A stretch of DNA of 64,000 nucleotides from the NCBI GenBank assembly GCA_963556495.2, contig OY747711.1, forward strand, positions 39,040,914 to 39,104,913, in the 5' to 3' direction. The notes under the pieces were generated by a model, which saw only the letters and a program-made list of their open reading frames with translations, made no database searches and had not been told where the DNA came from. Both the position numbers and the translations under genes were made by a program. Every line of letters starts with the position of its first letter. The stretch's first letter is position 1. Of this stretch, positions 1-12,589 are shown in pieces. Origin of the DNA: Valencia hispanica (Eukaryota; Chordata; Actinopteri; Cyprinodontiformes; Valenciidae).

Positions 1-139
1 CTGTCCTCTGAAGGGAGTAGTACACACCGTTGTAGGAAATCTTCAATTTCTTAGCAATTTCTCGCATGGAATAGCCTTCATTTCTAAGAACAAGAATAGA
101 CTGTCGAGTTTCAGATGAAAGTTCCCTTTTTCTGGCCAT
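1..139 (-). CDS. Tc1-like transposase N-terminus (partial)
   Basis: The first 46 codons of a transposase are open and run off the window edge. The protein starts MARKRELSSETRQSILVLR and continues into a helix-turn-helix of the type found in Tc1 DNA-binding domains (EIAKKLKIS followed by a second helix). The DDE catalytic domain is outside the window, so activity cannot be judged. The start is chosen because the basic N-terminus and spacing to the inverted repeat fit the family. Confidence 0.75.
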   Translation of the reverse strand, partial: MARKRELSSETRQSILVLRNEGYSMREIAKKLKISYNGVYYSLQRT

Positions 140-528
140 TTTGAGCGTTTAATTGACCCCACAAATGTGATGCTCCAGAAACTCAATCTGCTCAAAGGAA
201 GGTCAGTTTTGTAGCTTCTGTACCGAGCTAAACTGTTTTCAGATGTGTGAACATGATTGCACAAGGGTTTTCTAATCATCAATTAGCCTTCTGAGCCAAT
301 GAGCAAACACATTGTACCATTAGAACACTGGAGTGATAGTTGCTGGAAATGGGCCTCTATACACCTATGTAGATATTGCACCAAGAATAGTCATTTACCA
401 CATTAGCAATGTATAGAGTGTATTTCTTTAAAGTTAAGACTAGTTTAAAGTTATCTTCATTGAAAAGCACAGTGCTTTTCCTTCAAAAATAAGGACATTT
501 CAATGTGACCCCAAACTTTTGAACGGTA

Positions 529-531
<3 letters not shown>
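1..531 (-). mobile_element. Tc1-like DNA transposon, 5' part, cut by window edge
   Basis: A Tc1/mariner-type element on the minus strand. It ends at 531 in an inverted-repeat end (ACTACCGTTCAAAAGTTTGG on the minus strand) next to a TA. Reading leftwards, about 390 nt of leader separate this end from the transposase start codon at 137-139. The rest of the element lies outside the window. Confidence 0.85.

Positions 532-609
<78 letters not shown>
532..609. repeat. (TA)n microsatellite
   Basis: About 76 bp of pure alternating TA directly abut the TA end of the Tc1-like element. It probably expanded from the TA target duplication. Confidence 0.95.
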
Positions 610-612
<3 letters not shown>

Positions 613-625
613 TGCCTTTTTACTT

Positions 626-1474
626 TTAAAAGGTCCTATATCATGCAAAATCAACGTTTTCGAGCATTTAACCATGTTGTGATGCAATTTTCTTAATAAA
701 AAAACCAGCCAGGATGGTTTTTGGCTTAATTCACGCATTTCTCAGTAATCCTCCTGAATCCTGCACTCTGAGCAGCTGCACAGCCCTCTCCTGAAAAATG
801 AATGAGTCATGACCTGGTGACGTGTTTTACGTAACTGCGTCAAACCAGGAAGTACCTGATGTATCTGCGCTGCCCCTGCAGATTAAACACACACGCCTCC
901 TTTTTCACAGATGCGAGCTGCGAGAGTCCGAAGAAAGACACTAATCACCTCCTTTTTTATAGTATTGTACTTTCTAAAATTGCTCCGCGGAACTTGCGCA
1001 TTTGGCTACAAGAATTACAAGACTTTATTCAACATTCCAAAAGAACACCCCAATCGCTAGGAATAGCTGGAATTTCTCTCTGGAATCCCACATCTAACAA
1101 GCTACAACATGTTTGTATGTGACCGTCGTGCACTTCAACTTCACTGTTGGACTCCGGGTCAAGATGGTAAGGCTCCACACTATGCTCCCCATCATTGTTT
1201 ACATAGTTTTGGGGGCGTGCCTGTTGCCCATGCTGCTTTGCTGCAGCCAGGCCAGGGCTCAAGGCTACGTCATGAAATGGGCGGCACTCACAGGGGGGGA
1301 GGCAGGATTTTAGTGAAACCGAGCGTGTTACTTCCAGGTCGAAGAATAACTTCAGCATATAAGTTATATTTCAGGATAAATTAATACTATATAATGCCAA
1401 GGGTAACATTTTATCATATAAATGCCTATCCTAGACGGTGAAAGCTGTAAAATAGCATGATATAGGACCTTTAA
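626..1474. mobile_element. Inverted-repeat element (nonautonomous DNA transposon), about 850 bp
   Basis: A perfect 18-bp inverted repeat, AAAGGTCCTATATCATGC, lies at 629-646 and in reverse complement at 1455-1472. Both ends lie in TTAA (626-629 and 1471-1474), which fits a piggyBac-type target, although one base at the left end is out of register. The interior is more GC-rich than its surroundings and has no long intact transposase frame. The superfamily is my inference. Confidence 0.6.
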
Positions 1475-1541
1475 ATTTTCACGGAAAAAAACTTTAGTTG
1501 TCAAAGCCATGGTGCTGTCAACATAAAATTCAGCTACTCAC

Positions 1542-1652
1542 CGATCAGATGAGGATTCTGAGACAGTTGTGGACGCAGGGGTAGGTGGGGGTCTCAGCAG
1601 GAAACCTGGTTTCACTGGTGTAGAAGCCCAGGTTGTGGCCTTCTTCTCATAT
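1542..1652 (-). CDS. Orphan candidate coding exon, gene unknown
   Basis: A 111-bp segment on the minus strand is bounded by a strong acceptor (TTTATTGTTTTTTGTCAG) and a consensus donor (GTGAGTAG). One frame is open throughout: one base completes a previous codon, 36 codons follow and two bases are left over, so the exon is symmetric. The peptide is rich in Pro, Ser and Thr and basic at its start (YEKKATTWASTPVKPG), which suggests a disordered region. No family is recognisable and no partner exon is convincing within the window. It could belong to a gene lying left of the window, or be a chance open frame. Confidence 0.4.
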
Positions 1653-1734
1653 CTGACAAAAAACAATAAATAACAGTCCTCATTCTAGCAATATAAAATG
1701 CATCTAATGAACAATGTTCTGACGAATATAATCT

Positions 1735-1766
1735 ACGGGTTGACAGATTTTAATCTGTCAACCCGT
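1735..1766. repeat. Perfect short palindrome
   Basis: A 15-nt arm, ACGGGTTGACAGATT, is followed by two T residues and its exact reverse complement. It forms a very tight hairpin on either strand. It may be a collapsed pair of transposon ends. Confidence 0.7.
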
Positions 1767-2139
1767 TGTTAGCACATTTTCCGCCATCATTCATAAGATA
1801 ACACATCTACATAAACCTATAGCAATTTAGTTTGCAAGCTGCATGCTGCTCCAAGCCGAGAACACGCGATGCGTGCACAGAGAAGGGAATGTGCAGCAGG
1901 AGAGGGATTGTGAGAGGGGAGTTTGATGGATGGCTCAGGAGCCAATCGTATTGAATGGGCCACTGAAGACGATTGGATGAGGTTTTTCCAAGAACATATG
2001 CTTCAGAGGCTATAATAATTATTTGTTTTTTTGACAAAACACCTAATTTGTTGGTTGCTGTTGGTATGTAAAGAGCATTTTAAGCAATATTGCAAAAAGC
2101 GTTTCAGAAAAAAAAATCACCTACCCCACCTTTATCTCC
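1767..2139. other. Unassigned stretch
   Basis: AT-rich DNA with a moderately GC-rich part around 1840-1990. No gene or repeat family is recognised. Confidence 0.5.
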
Positions 2140-2265
2140 ATCAGTTTGTGAACGTGCGTATGAATGGGGGAATAACCGATTGTAGTGAAAAGCGCTTTGG
2201 AGTACTCGGACTTGATAATGTGCTATACAATGCAAGCCATTTACCGCATACAGACTGTACACGGA
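2140..2265 (+). repeat. Interspersed fish repeat tail (AAGCGCTTTGGAGTA type)
   Basis: The run containing AAGCGCTTTGGAGTACTCGG and a following GCTATACAATGCAAGCCATT resembles the 3' tail of a repeat common in teleost introns. Only this end is clear. The recognition is from memory of the motif. Confidence 0.45.
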
Positions 2266-4700
2266 GACAAACTTGATATGCATGGCTTCATAAATACTCA
2301 ATGGCAGTGTGAAACTTAATTTCTTCCTTTCGGCAGTCACGTGCAACACACACATCTAGCACATGCCAAAAATGAAACCCACCACACGCTCCCATCAAAA
2401 ACCCAAAATGTGATATTTCAGAGACAGGATGCAGATATTTAGATGAAAGAGGCAGAATAGGCAGAACACGCACTCGGTGTTTCCCCTACGTAAGGTGTGG
2501 TGACATTTTTTTGTTGTCTAAAGATGTTTAGAAAAAAACTTCACAACTCTTCTTTAATCAGAAGGCACGCTATATTTTACGTCATCGCTTGGCCTTTTTT
2601 TACATTTTACTTGATTATGAATGACAAATAGCTTTAGATTTACAGCACATGCTAGCAACATGCACAGTCAAAATTAATTAAAATGCGTAAACACTGAAAT
2701 AGTAGAAAAAGAACCATTTTAAAACAGAACTTTTCAGGTGACGTGTTTTAAACTGATACTTGAATCAGAATTTTTATCTTTTCCTTCAACAGTTAAAGTG
2801 TGGCAAAATTCACGTGGAAGACACTCATTCTGCTCCTCATGGCCAAACATTGTATTTATATTAGACTGGATGTCCACTATTTTTATTTAATTATAACTGC
2901 AATTACCTAATTGGGCTATTACGCTATTTAAAATGATCATATATTATTTGTTCTTTTAAGCTGGGACATTAGTCAGTGCCTGAATTTTAAATTAATCTTC
3001 AGTGCATATTTCCTTACGCTCAACAGTCATAAAGGCTGCTTGTAAAATCCAGCGTTGAATTGATTAGCAGACTGCAAGCTCAGAAGACATTTCAGTGTTA
3101 TCCACAAAGATCCAGAATTTACAAGTAACTACATTGCAATTTCCAAGTAACTCATTTTATGCCCGTGCTCCATGTCTTGATCTCTTCATTCAATATCTGT
3201 AAGCTTTCTGTTATCCTATTATTAAACCTTCAACTGCATTTTGGTCCAACTCCCAAAACATCCAAACTTAACTGTTTTAACTAATCTTAAGTAGTTTGTT
3301 TCTTACAAGCACGTAAAAAATGTAGAATTTTGACATTAAACCTAATTTGCAGCTGAGCCTGAGTGACATATGGTGCAACTAAAAGTTTGGAGATTGATTA
3401 GATAATTTTTTTTAAACCAGTGAGACTGGTTGATTTACTACATCAAAGTCATCTAAAGTAGCTAATATCTGTTGCATATTGCAAGTGAAATATTATAACC
3501 TTTAAACAGAGCCTCACTTTAAGCATTCTAATCCATCCATTTAACTTCACTTAACAAATATTAGTTCGTTTAATTGAATGAAACAGTTTCCAAAAGCAAG
3601 CTTCTCTGACACTATAAAAAAAAAAACCTTGACAAGCAACCGTTAAACCTAATGGAAAATTTGATTTGTTTTTAACACAAGTTGCTAAACCTGGCGTGTA
3701 GCATGTGACTTTATTGTTCATGCCTCATTCCTTTTGCAAACAGGCACACGAGCCTATTTGCACACGAGCATTCAGTGTCCCTGAATGCTTGTTTAATTCA
3801 GGTTTAAAAGGCATGTTTTAAAACTTCTCAACTGCAAAGAGCCTGAAAAATTATTGACAAACTCTTCAAAGTCACCCATTGAGATTTTTGTTGCAAAAGA
3901 CAGCAAAGCATGGGCGCACATAAGGGACAGTCATCTTTTTTTCTATATGCACACATGTTCACAGCATGTTCCATTATAATATATATGTGTGTGAAGTTTC
4001 CACAGAGAAGAGTGGGCTGACTCAAAATGAGAGCTCAGGGCTTCCTCTACAAGCTGGTGAGACTCAAGAGGAGTGGAAAACTGGTTTTACACACAAACAC
4101 ACAGACACAAACACAGAATTTCTGTGCAGATATTGAAAAAAAACAAATACTCTATGACTAAAACATGCAGTACAAGGGTGCAGAGTTACTCAGAATATGC
4201 AGTCCATGCACACTAAGTGAAAGACATATGCACATGAATAGTGAAATAGATAATGGCATTCACACAAATATAATCCTATGTTTAAAATAGCCAAATTAAA
4301 CACAATTATGTTGAGCATGCATTAAAGCAACATCTAAAGACATCAGTCAGGAAGTTAAAACTCAAACACAAACGGGTCTTCCAAATAAACGATGACCTTA
4401 AGCTACCATTATCTGCTTACAGTATGTTGATGAAGTTATATGGACTCTAAACTAAAGAGTTATTCTAGTCTTGAATGAGTTTAGAATGCATTTGATGATT
4501 TCTGATTCAAAATCTAAAATAGTTAGACTGGTCAAACCTGGACTAAATTATTCTACACTGAATAAAGGTCTCGTTCACTGAGAAATCAAGTTCTTTTTTA
4601 ATTATGATTGGTCACTCTGCGTTGCATATGCATGCTGCAAGTGAAAATGTTCTCAAACCCAAATTCTAAAATGTTCGAATACAAAAGTATGAATAAAATA
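2266..4700. other. AT-rich stretch without recognised genes
   Basis: No coding frame, splice-bounded exon, RNA gene or complete mobile element is recognised in this 2.4 kb. Short A/T runs dominate. Confidence 0.5.
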
Positions 4701-4704
4701 TACC

Positions 4705-5880
4705 AAAGGCAAGGCAAGACAATTTTATTTGTATAACATACTTTCAACCACAAGGTAATTGAAGGTGCTTTACATGATTAGGGGATACAGCAATAAGGCA
4801 TAAAATACACACAGAGCTTAGACGCGTAAAAACATTACTCAAAAACCAAAATGAATGTAGGATAAAGTAAAAACAGCAATAAAGCACGAAGCACACACAA
4901 AACTGATCATCTGCATAGTTATGATAGCTAACTTATTGGTTGTTATAATCTGGGCTAGCGGGAGCACGTAGATATTAAATAAGAGGGGCCCCAGGATGGA
5001 GCCCTGGGGCACCCAACATGTGATTTCTGTTCGTTCTGATGAAAAGTTTCCTACTGAAACAAAGAAGTCCCTGTTCTTTAGGTAAGACTCAAACCAGCCA
5101 AGTACTATACCAAAGAGTCCGACCCAGCTCTTCAGTCGTTCTAATAGTACATCATGATCAACAGTGTCAAACGCTGTACTGAGGTCCAAAAGTACCAGCA
5201 CATTCTGCATTTATGCACATGTCATTGAAAACTTTGACGAGGGCAATCTCAGTGCTGTGGTGAGCATGAATGAAAAACATCAAAGCGGTTGGTCATTGTT
5301 GGGAAGCTATTTCAGTGCTGAAACACAGCTTTTTCAATAATCTTACTGATGAATGGAAGATTAGAGATTAGCCTGTAGCTATGCATCAACATGTTTCCCA
5401 GATTCTTCTTCTTTAGCAGTGGTTTAACAACTGCTGTTTGTAATGGCTGGGGGAAGACACCTGACAGGAGGAATGAGTTAACTATTTGAATCAGATCAGA
5501 CCCAATGACAGGGAAAACTAAGGAAAAGTGTGGGTAGGACATCAAGACAGCAAGAGGAGCTTAACTGGTTTATAATTTTTTCAAGGTTTTTTGGTTTAAT
5601 TCATGGAATTAAATTCATTTTCTCTACATTGGTGTTGATTGGGGATGACATTGGTAGTGGGTTCGGTACTGACTAACCGTCTAATTGTTTTTTCAGTGAA
5701 AAAGCTGGCACATTCATTGCAGGCCCTGTAGAATTTAGCTCAGGGACTACTGTCACCGGAGGATTAGTTAGTCGAAGCTCATACAAAGCTCAATGGTTGC
5801 AGAATACTGTGATACATTTGTTGTTGCATTTTTCTGGATAATACTTATTGAGGGATTGAAGCCAGTTATGAGCATAAACC
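4705..5880 (-). mobile_element. 5'-truncated LINE, jockey/CR1/L2-like
   Basis: Read on the minus strand, this is the 3' part of a non-LTR retrotransposon. It covers reverse transcriptase blocks from about 5860 down to 4880. The 3' tail at about 4705-4800 holds the common fish LINE motif that reads CAAGGCAAGACAATTTTATT on the plus strand. The copy is broken by frameshifts and has no intact ORF. Confidence 0.75.
4839..5545 (-). pseudogene. LINE reverse transcriptase fragments
   Basis: Two open pieces (5312-5545 and 4839-5210, minus strand) carry successive reverse transcriptase blocks. These are a TAVVKPLLKKKN/YRLISNLPF block, a LLDLSTAFDTVDHDVLLERL block with the first catalytic Asp, and a VPQGSILGPLLFN block. 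The catalytic YADD is still encoded (NYADDQF near 4900-4930) but in another frame, so a frameshift lies between the PQG block and YADD. This is a nonfunctional relic. Confidence 0.75.
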
Positions 5881-6645
5881 TCAGATTTGAATAAAGAGGA
5901 AATTAAAACTATTGATGTTATGCTAAAAAGAGGGAAAAAACAGTTGATTAAAAAACAAAGGACAGTGCCACAACAAAGGACAGCAAGAAAATATTTCTTT
6001 TCAAAATATTTTAATTGTTTGCTCTTGCATAGTTTGTGGTTTCAACATTCAACACCAAGTATCTCTAAATCTTTGACTACTTGTAAAAAAGAGAAAAAAA
6101 ACTTTCACTCATCCAGCTCATCTATTATTAATCATCACGTTACCCATTGTTACCAACAATGACCATTTTCCATCCACTGTTTGTCACCCTTAATTGTTAA
6201 TTTTCTTCTGTTTTTTGTTTGTTTTGTTTAGTTTTTTCTACTCTGTGCAAAAGTGCTTGTGTCTGTGGGTGTGTGGGTGGACAATAAAAGGGAACAGAAA
6301 AGGTTACGGTCTTGAAGGTGTGAACGTTTGTGTTTGTTTTTCTTAGGCTGCGATTAGAAATACAGAATCTCAAAAAACAAAATTTCTGCTGATATTAACG
6401 CAATCATTAAAACACACGTAACTAAATGTGCACAAAACAGGCGACAGGTACGCAGTCATGTTTAGTCATGCACACACAAGGGGATTTATTTGTTCATACA
6501 TCCTTACTCCTATATTTTCTGTATACTCTGGGGGGAAAAAAGTTAAATTTGGCTGAGGAGGACATGTGCACCTGGACAGAAGTTTTTCTGTGAACATCAG
6601 AAGGTGCAATTGGTGCCTTTGTGATAAAAATATGAAGCTGGACTC
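5881..6645. other. Unassigned AT-rich stretch
   Basis: Poly-T and poly-A patches and a GT-rich patch near 6255-6280. No gene is recognised. Confidence 0.45.
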
Positions 6646-6647
6646 TA

Positions 6648-8030
6648 CAATGGCTTGCAAAAGTATTCTTACAACCAGTGTTTTTCATATTTTGTCATGT
6701 TACAACCACCAACTTTAATGTCTTTTAGCGGGATTTTATGCAATGGAGCAAAACATTGTAAATCTGAATTGTGAAGTGAAAAGGACAGATGGTTGAAATC
6801 ATACAAGATTTCAACCACATAAAAATTAAAATCTTTAAAAGCATGCATTTGTATTCAGTTTCCATGAGTTAAAACTTTCAGCACCACCTTTCATTCTGGA
6901 GGTACGTCTTTACAAGCTTTACAAATGTAGTGACTACATGTTTGTCTATTTTTCTTTGGAAAAAACACCACAGGCAGATTGAGAACACACAGACTCTGAA
7001 TGCCAATTTTTAAATCTTGCAACATCTTCTAAAATGGACTGAGGTCTGAAGTTTAACAAGACACATGAGCACGCTTTGACCTACTACACCATCTCATTGT
7101 AGCTCTGGCAGTATGTTTTGTGTTGTTGTCCTGCCAGGAATCTCCACCCATCTGAGCAGCTTCCCTGTCACTCCAAACAGAAAGCATGCTCACAACGTGA
7201 CTGTGCCATTACCAGAGTTTATAGAGCTTCATAAGGATGTTCAGGGTGATGTGCAGTGTTGGTGTTCCACCACACATAGTGTTTTGTGTATAGACTAGAA
7301 ACTCATCTGACCAGAGCAGATGCTGAGTCCCCCTACATAGCAATTGGTACTTTTTGTGGATTTCTTTCAACAGTGGCTTTCTTATTGCTACCCTCCCACA
7401 AAAGGTCAGATTGGTTACGGCAGAGTGCATGAGTAATATTGGTGCAATCAACAGATTCTGCCAACTGAGCTGTGGATCTCTGCAGCTCCTCCAGAGCTAC
7501 AAAGGGGCCTTTTTCCTGCTTTTCTGAGCATTGTTCTCCTTGCTTCAGTTTAGGTGTACAATTAGTAAATTTGCAATTGTGCTCTTTTTACATGTTTCCC
7601 ATTTTTGAGTGATGGCATGAATATTGCTTATTGGGATGTTTAAAATTCGGGATATAGTTTTATAATCTAACCCAGCTTTAACCTTCTCCACAGCTTTATT
7701 TCAATCGGTGTGTTCCTTGATCTGGCGCTACAGCCATCACATAACAGATATATTTAAACGTAGATTAAATTTCACAAAGGTGGATTCTGTTCAACAGGTT
7801 AGATTATGTATGAAGGCAGTTGGTGGTACTCTGATTTATTTTTGAGCATGAGAGTCATGGGGTTGGATGCAAATGCAGACCACATTTTTCAGGTTTTTCT
7901 TTGTAGAAGAAAATGGATCAGTTTCCTTCCATTTGAATTTTACACTTTTTGTGTTTGATCGCACAAAATCCAAATAAAATTCTCTGAGGTTTGTGATTGT
8001 GATTGAATGTGAAAAAAAAAACAACAAAAA
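6648..8030 (-). mobile_element. Tc1-like relic, family A, nearly full length
   Basis: The left end contains GGCTTGCAAAAGTATTC followed by a CATGTTACAACCACCAACTT block. The right end near 7970-8030 is a decayed inverse of it. The interior keeps family landmarks such as GTTCCACCACACATAGTGTT near 7260, ATCTGACCAGAGCAGATGCT near 7305 and GAGCTGTGGATCTCTGCAGC near 7467. These are the minus-strand transposase region, full of indels and stops. Other ends of this family occur near 24.8-25.4, 28.5-29.3, 37.8 and 42.1 kb. Confidence 0.7.
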
Positions 8031-9105
8031 AACTACTGTTGTAAGGCTGTGCCACTACATCCAAAGCTTATCTCAGGACACTGTCTTGAGAACATGCCCT
8101 AGTGTTTCCAGTCTAAATTATGAATCAGTTCCATCTAAGCAAGTTGGCAAGCTAACAATGTCACAGTAAACTATGAAATAGGCCAACTGGCTTATTGCCA
8201 AATTAGTGTGGGTGTTGGAAAATATAAGCCCTTGAAATTCCCACACCAGAGAAGATCCATTTAAAAGTGTGCAAGTGTCCCTGGTGTAACAAAAAACAAT
8301 TTGACATTAAACAAAAATATCTTCAGTGAAACATTTTGTATGGGGAAAATATGAATCAGTCTGCTATTAGTGTAACTAGTTAGTTTGGATTCAGCTGAGA
8401 GCAGTTCAAGTTCAATAGAATTTGCCATGGCTTATTTAAAATCATGTGAGGATAGTCAGTGGATATTTGATATATTATAGATGGATTCTTGCTATTTATA
8501 AAATGTGACAACACATTTCTGCAATGACAGTGTGTCTGAGTGTCTCAAGATATGGCAGCAAAGCTCAACTGAGCTGAGCCAATAGCGCCCCTCAAAGGTA
8601 AATAAATGCATTTAATGATGGCATTTAGCAGCAATTCACCATACCATCCTTCATGTAACTTGATTCCAGTTTGAGCTATTTTAAATATTGCTTTCTACAG
8701 GACATTTCTTAAAATGGGAAACAACAGCAATTTAATCACAAAACCTTTGTCTGGAAATCAAAGTGCATCCCATAACTGTAACCAACATTTCACTCTTGAA
8801 TTAAACAATTGAACTGGGAAAGAATCCATGACTTTAAAACACTGAAAACAGCTAAACATTATGGTCTGAAACTGGTCCAAACTGTATGGGTGTTTACTTT
8901 TTCTATTTTTTTTTACAAGTGTGAAAGCATTTTTAATAATTATGAGAAGCCGCAGTTACAGATGCAGAGATATTTGCTGCCAGCCCTGGTGAATTTGTGT
9001 AAAAAGCTTTAAAATAAATTAATCCTTAATTGCAGTGGAGTAATTTCACTCAGAACAAAAAAATTCCATATTAAGAAATAATTGTTATAAAATAACAAGT
9101 GGCAC
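8031..9105. other. Unassigned AT-rich stretch
   Basis: No gene, splice-bounded exon or complete element is recognised. Confidence 0.45.
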
Positions 9106-9109
9106 AATT

Positions 9110-9640
9110 AAAAAATAATAATAATTCTGTCCATACTTTGTGCAACCCTCCTTTGCTTGAGGGCAACACTTTGTCTCCTCCAACAACAATTTTACAAGGT
9201 TGAAGCACACACAGAGAGGAATCTTTGACTGTTTGTCTTTGTACAATCTCTCTGTTTTATGCTCTCATGTCCTTAGCTCATCTCGCAGGTTGTCCACAAG
9301 GTTTAAACCCAAGGATTAAGATGGTCATGAAAGGATTATTTTGTGTCTGGTGAACCATTTCAAAGAATTCTTGACATCATGTCAAAATTCTTTTGAAGAT
9401 AAACAGGCCCACAGCATCATAAATCCTCTACCATACTTTACCGTTGCATAACATGCTTTTACCCATATTAATTTTTTTCTCACACCAAACCCACCTTGAC
9501 GGGTTTGTTATCAAAAATCTAAATGTTTTTCTCATCTGACCCAAACCCACAGCTTCAGGGGAAGTAGAGCTTAACAAACAAATTTTTACCCTTGTGATGG
9601 TAGATGAGAAAATACTAATTATGTCTAACCCTTCCTACCA
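9110..9640 (-). mobile_element. Decayed Tc1-like relic
   Basis: Minus-strand remnants of a Tc1-type transposase region include a TGGGTCAGATGAGAAAAACA stretch near 9525-9545 (the SDE of the first catalytic block). No ends are resolved. Confidence 0.4.
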
Positions 9641-10672
9641 GTCGTAATTTGGACAGGCCAACAGTCCATTACAGGTCAACACAGATGCATACAAGACGAA
9701 CAACCATGCATTACATAATGGCTGACCCTAAAATTGGTTCTGCTTCGGTTTTCCAAAAGCCCCAGAGTAGCATCTCTTCCATGGTTCTGCCATACTCTCC
9801 CCTCTTCGTTTATGCTAACGTTTCCATTTAGCTTGCTCCTAACAGCTATCAACGTTCTATGTAGAATATAAAGGCTGTGTGACCTCTTCAATTCCACAGT
9901 TGGTGTGGCCTTGCAGATGTAAAACAGGGACACTCCGCAGTCACACTAATGGCTTATGTACTGCAGCACATAGAAAACATAGGAAACATTTGTTTATTTG
10001 TGCCATCACTGAATATTCTAGGTAAATTCCAGCATTATAAGGATCAAATGATTATCTTTATAATCAGTATAGGGATGCCTGCCAGGTGCAATAATTATAT
10101 TTAAATTATTTTTGCAAACTGCTAAAAACAAAAATCAGGACTTAATTTATAAAGACAAAATGATCTAACATATAGTCATGACATAAATGTCTTTTTTGGC
10201 TGTGGGATGGTATTTAGAGCGCCATCGTATTCAGTTTTTGAACAACTTGCAAGTAAAACCTCCACAGCTTAAAAATTGTGTACAATAATAATACACTAAA
10301 ACCTAACACCAATTGGAATGAGAGTGTTTTGCCTATAAGACATTTAAAACAATGTAATAGACAGCTAAATGGAGTTCACTTCACAGCTTATTATATAATA
10401 AAATAAATACAACAGAAGGTAACCTAAGATATGGGTAGATGTGGAAGTTTCTACTTTTCACCTGTGCTTCCTCTGGAGCATCTTGTGTTTTAAGCAGTGT
10501 CTCTCTGCCCACAGAGTGTGAGTCTAAGTCATGTGGTGAAATACACATACACAAATACGTACGGCGACACCATGCACCTGGCTGCAGCTTGACAAAAGTT
10601 TATCACAAAGTCAATCTTGTGGAAACCAACATCGCAGGTGTCATTTGTATGCATGCGTTTGTGCGTGTACGT

Positions 10673-10691
10673 ATGTGTGTGTGTGTGTGTG
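10673..10691. repeat. (TG)n microsatellite
   Basis: About 19 bp of TG repeats, flanked by a GTGCGTGTACGTATG run. Confidence 0.85.
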
Positions 10692-12055
10692 AGAGGCATC
10701 CTTTCCTGGCTGACATCAGCATTGCTGTCGTGCTGTTCAGCAGTGTTTGTGGTTGAATTAGATCTAAATGGTGCATTTAAATCACAAGAAATAATTTAGA
10801 TTTTATAGATTGTATATGTTCAAAATCAGCAGGTTTTGTTGTAATCTAAAAGAGTAATTAACCACTAAAGTTGATTTTCCTCTGGCTAATAAATACTAAC
10901 TAGCTAAATAAATGTTTTCAGAATTTACTGAAGAAAAAGCAAAGAAGAAAAAATGATTATTCTTAGTATTTTAAACTTTGTAAAAAGTATGAAAATTCCT
11001 TCTCAAATTCTCATTGGCTCTAACTCTTTTAAAAAATACTGAAACCCCAGGCAATAAGAAAGGGACAGAGACGACCCTTTATATGAGTAGGAGCTAACTA
11101 CAACAGAGTCTAATTTAAAATTACCTTTTAGGATTAAAGGTAAAATCTTTAGAGAGTATATCAGTTAATCAGATAGAACAGTTCAAACATGAAATGTTCT
11201 TGTGTGTGCGTGTGTAATTACATGGGGAAGTCCTTCGCTTTTCTGTCTTCGGGGATGCCAGGTTCAGAGGAAATCCCTCCTCTATCTGCCTCCCACGCAT
11301 CCACCTACACAGTGGAAACTTCTGTCTGAAAGGTACACACACACACACATACAAACTAACACTTGTAGGCCACATAATGTTTCATCAGAAGGCTGCTTGC
11401 GGAGCCTTGTTGAGGTAAGTTATGCCAAAACCCTGACAGAGATGTTCAGCTTGAAAAGCAACCTGCAACTCAATCAGTTCTAACATATTTCGTTTAAGAC
11501 TTTATCTCATAAAGTAAATTCAAGAAAAACCTTTTAGCTACGTGCACCTTTACGTTTCTTATAAGGATGCTCCCTCACATTAATGGTGCAGTTACTTTCA
11601 GATTTTTAGCTGACAGACTATTCGCTGGAAACTACCTTATCAGATGTCTTACAATTACAGAAAACAACACTGAAAGCATCTACAAACAGACCACAAGGAG
11701 CTTTGTAGAGCATCTTGCCTTCTTTGCACTTGGTGCTACAAAAACCTTTCTCAGAGCATGCCATATCGAGCATTTGAGTCAACAAAGGGGCAACAAAAAA
11801 TGTGTCTGCAAAATCTGCATGTACTTAGAGTTTGAATAAGATGTTTCAACACATAGCTGATAATCCAGTTTCTTGTTTTAATTTAAGCTTGTTTAATTTT
11901 TACAACACAATGCTATTACATATATAAATTACCATTGATGTAAATTTATTGACAATATATTATTGCAAATGTAAGTCAACTAATATCACTGACAATCTCA
12001 TCTTGATGGATAAATTCAGAAATATGCACAGTCGCTTACATACACTGTGTGATAA

Positions 12056-12105
12056 GTGCACACACACACACACACGCCCACACACACACAATCACACACG
12101 CATAC
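12056..12105. repeat. (CA)n microsatellite, interrupted
   Basis: CACACA array of about 50 bp with CGCC and AAT interruptions. Confidence 0.85.
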
Positions 12106-12589
12106 ACAAATCACTGAGGATGCAGAGGAAACACACAAGCAGCAGAACAAAACAGGGCTCCCTGTGTGGTGGTGGGTACTCTCAGACATACACCCACAAG
12201 CTTACACTCAACACAAAAGAAGAGAACACGGAGTCTTCACTCCTACGTGTATACATTGCAACCGCCGTATGAAAAAAAAAACTATGTATGCATGTGTTTG
12301 CCAACTTCAAAACCTTTAGGGCTTTTCTGACTGCATCAATAACGATCAAACCAGTCTTATTTCTGATTTCTAAATCACGCCATTCACCCCTCTTACATAA
12401 AGATGTTTTTCAACTGACAACAAAGAACCACTTTTTCTAAAGTAAAACCACTAGGTGTGAATAATTTGAAGGTAAGGTTGTAAGAAAGCAACACCATGGT
12501 TAGCTCCTGTCCTGCAACTTCAAAGACCAACACATACTCTGCTTGAAAAGAAAGATTTGTTTATTTATTGCAGGTAGCAAGAGCAAGAT

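Larger units (their letters stand above)
9641..12560. other. Unassigned stretch with microsatellites
   Basis: AT-rich sequence with short GT and CA arrays, listed separately. The open frames here are short, contain dinucleotide repeats and lack recognisable domains. No gene is supported. Confidence 0.45.

Noticed and set aside
457..738. ORF with an alternating Tyr-Ile repeat
   Set aside because: It is a translation of the TA microsatellite.
10439..10799. Open frames with Cys/Val repeats
   Set aside because: They span a TG microsatellite, have no domain and do not fit splice sites.
11202..11483. Possible small exons with GTAAGT and GTACAC donors
   Set aside because: Acceptors are weak, frames are inconsistent and CA repeats are included. 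Support is too thin to list as a gene.
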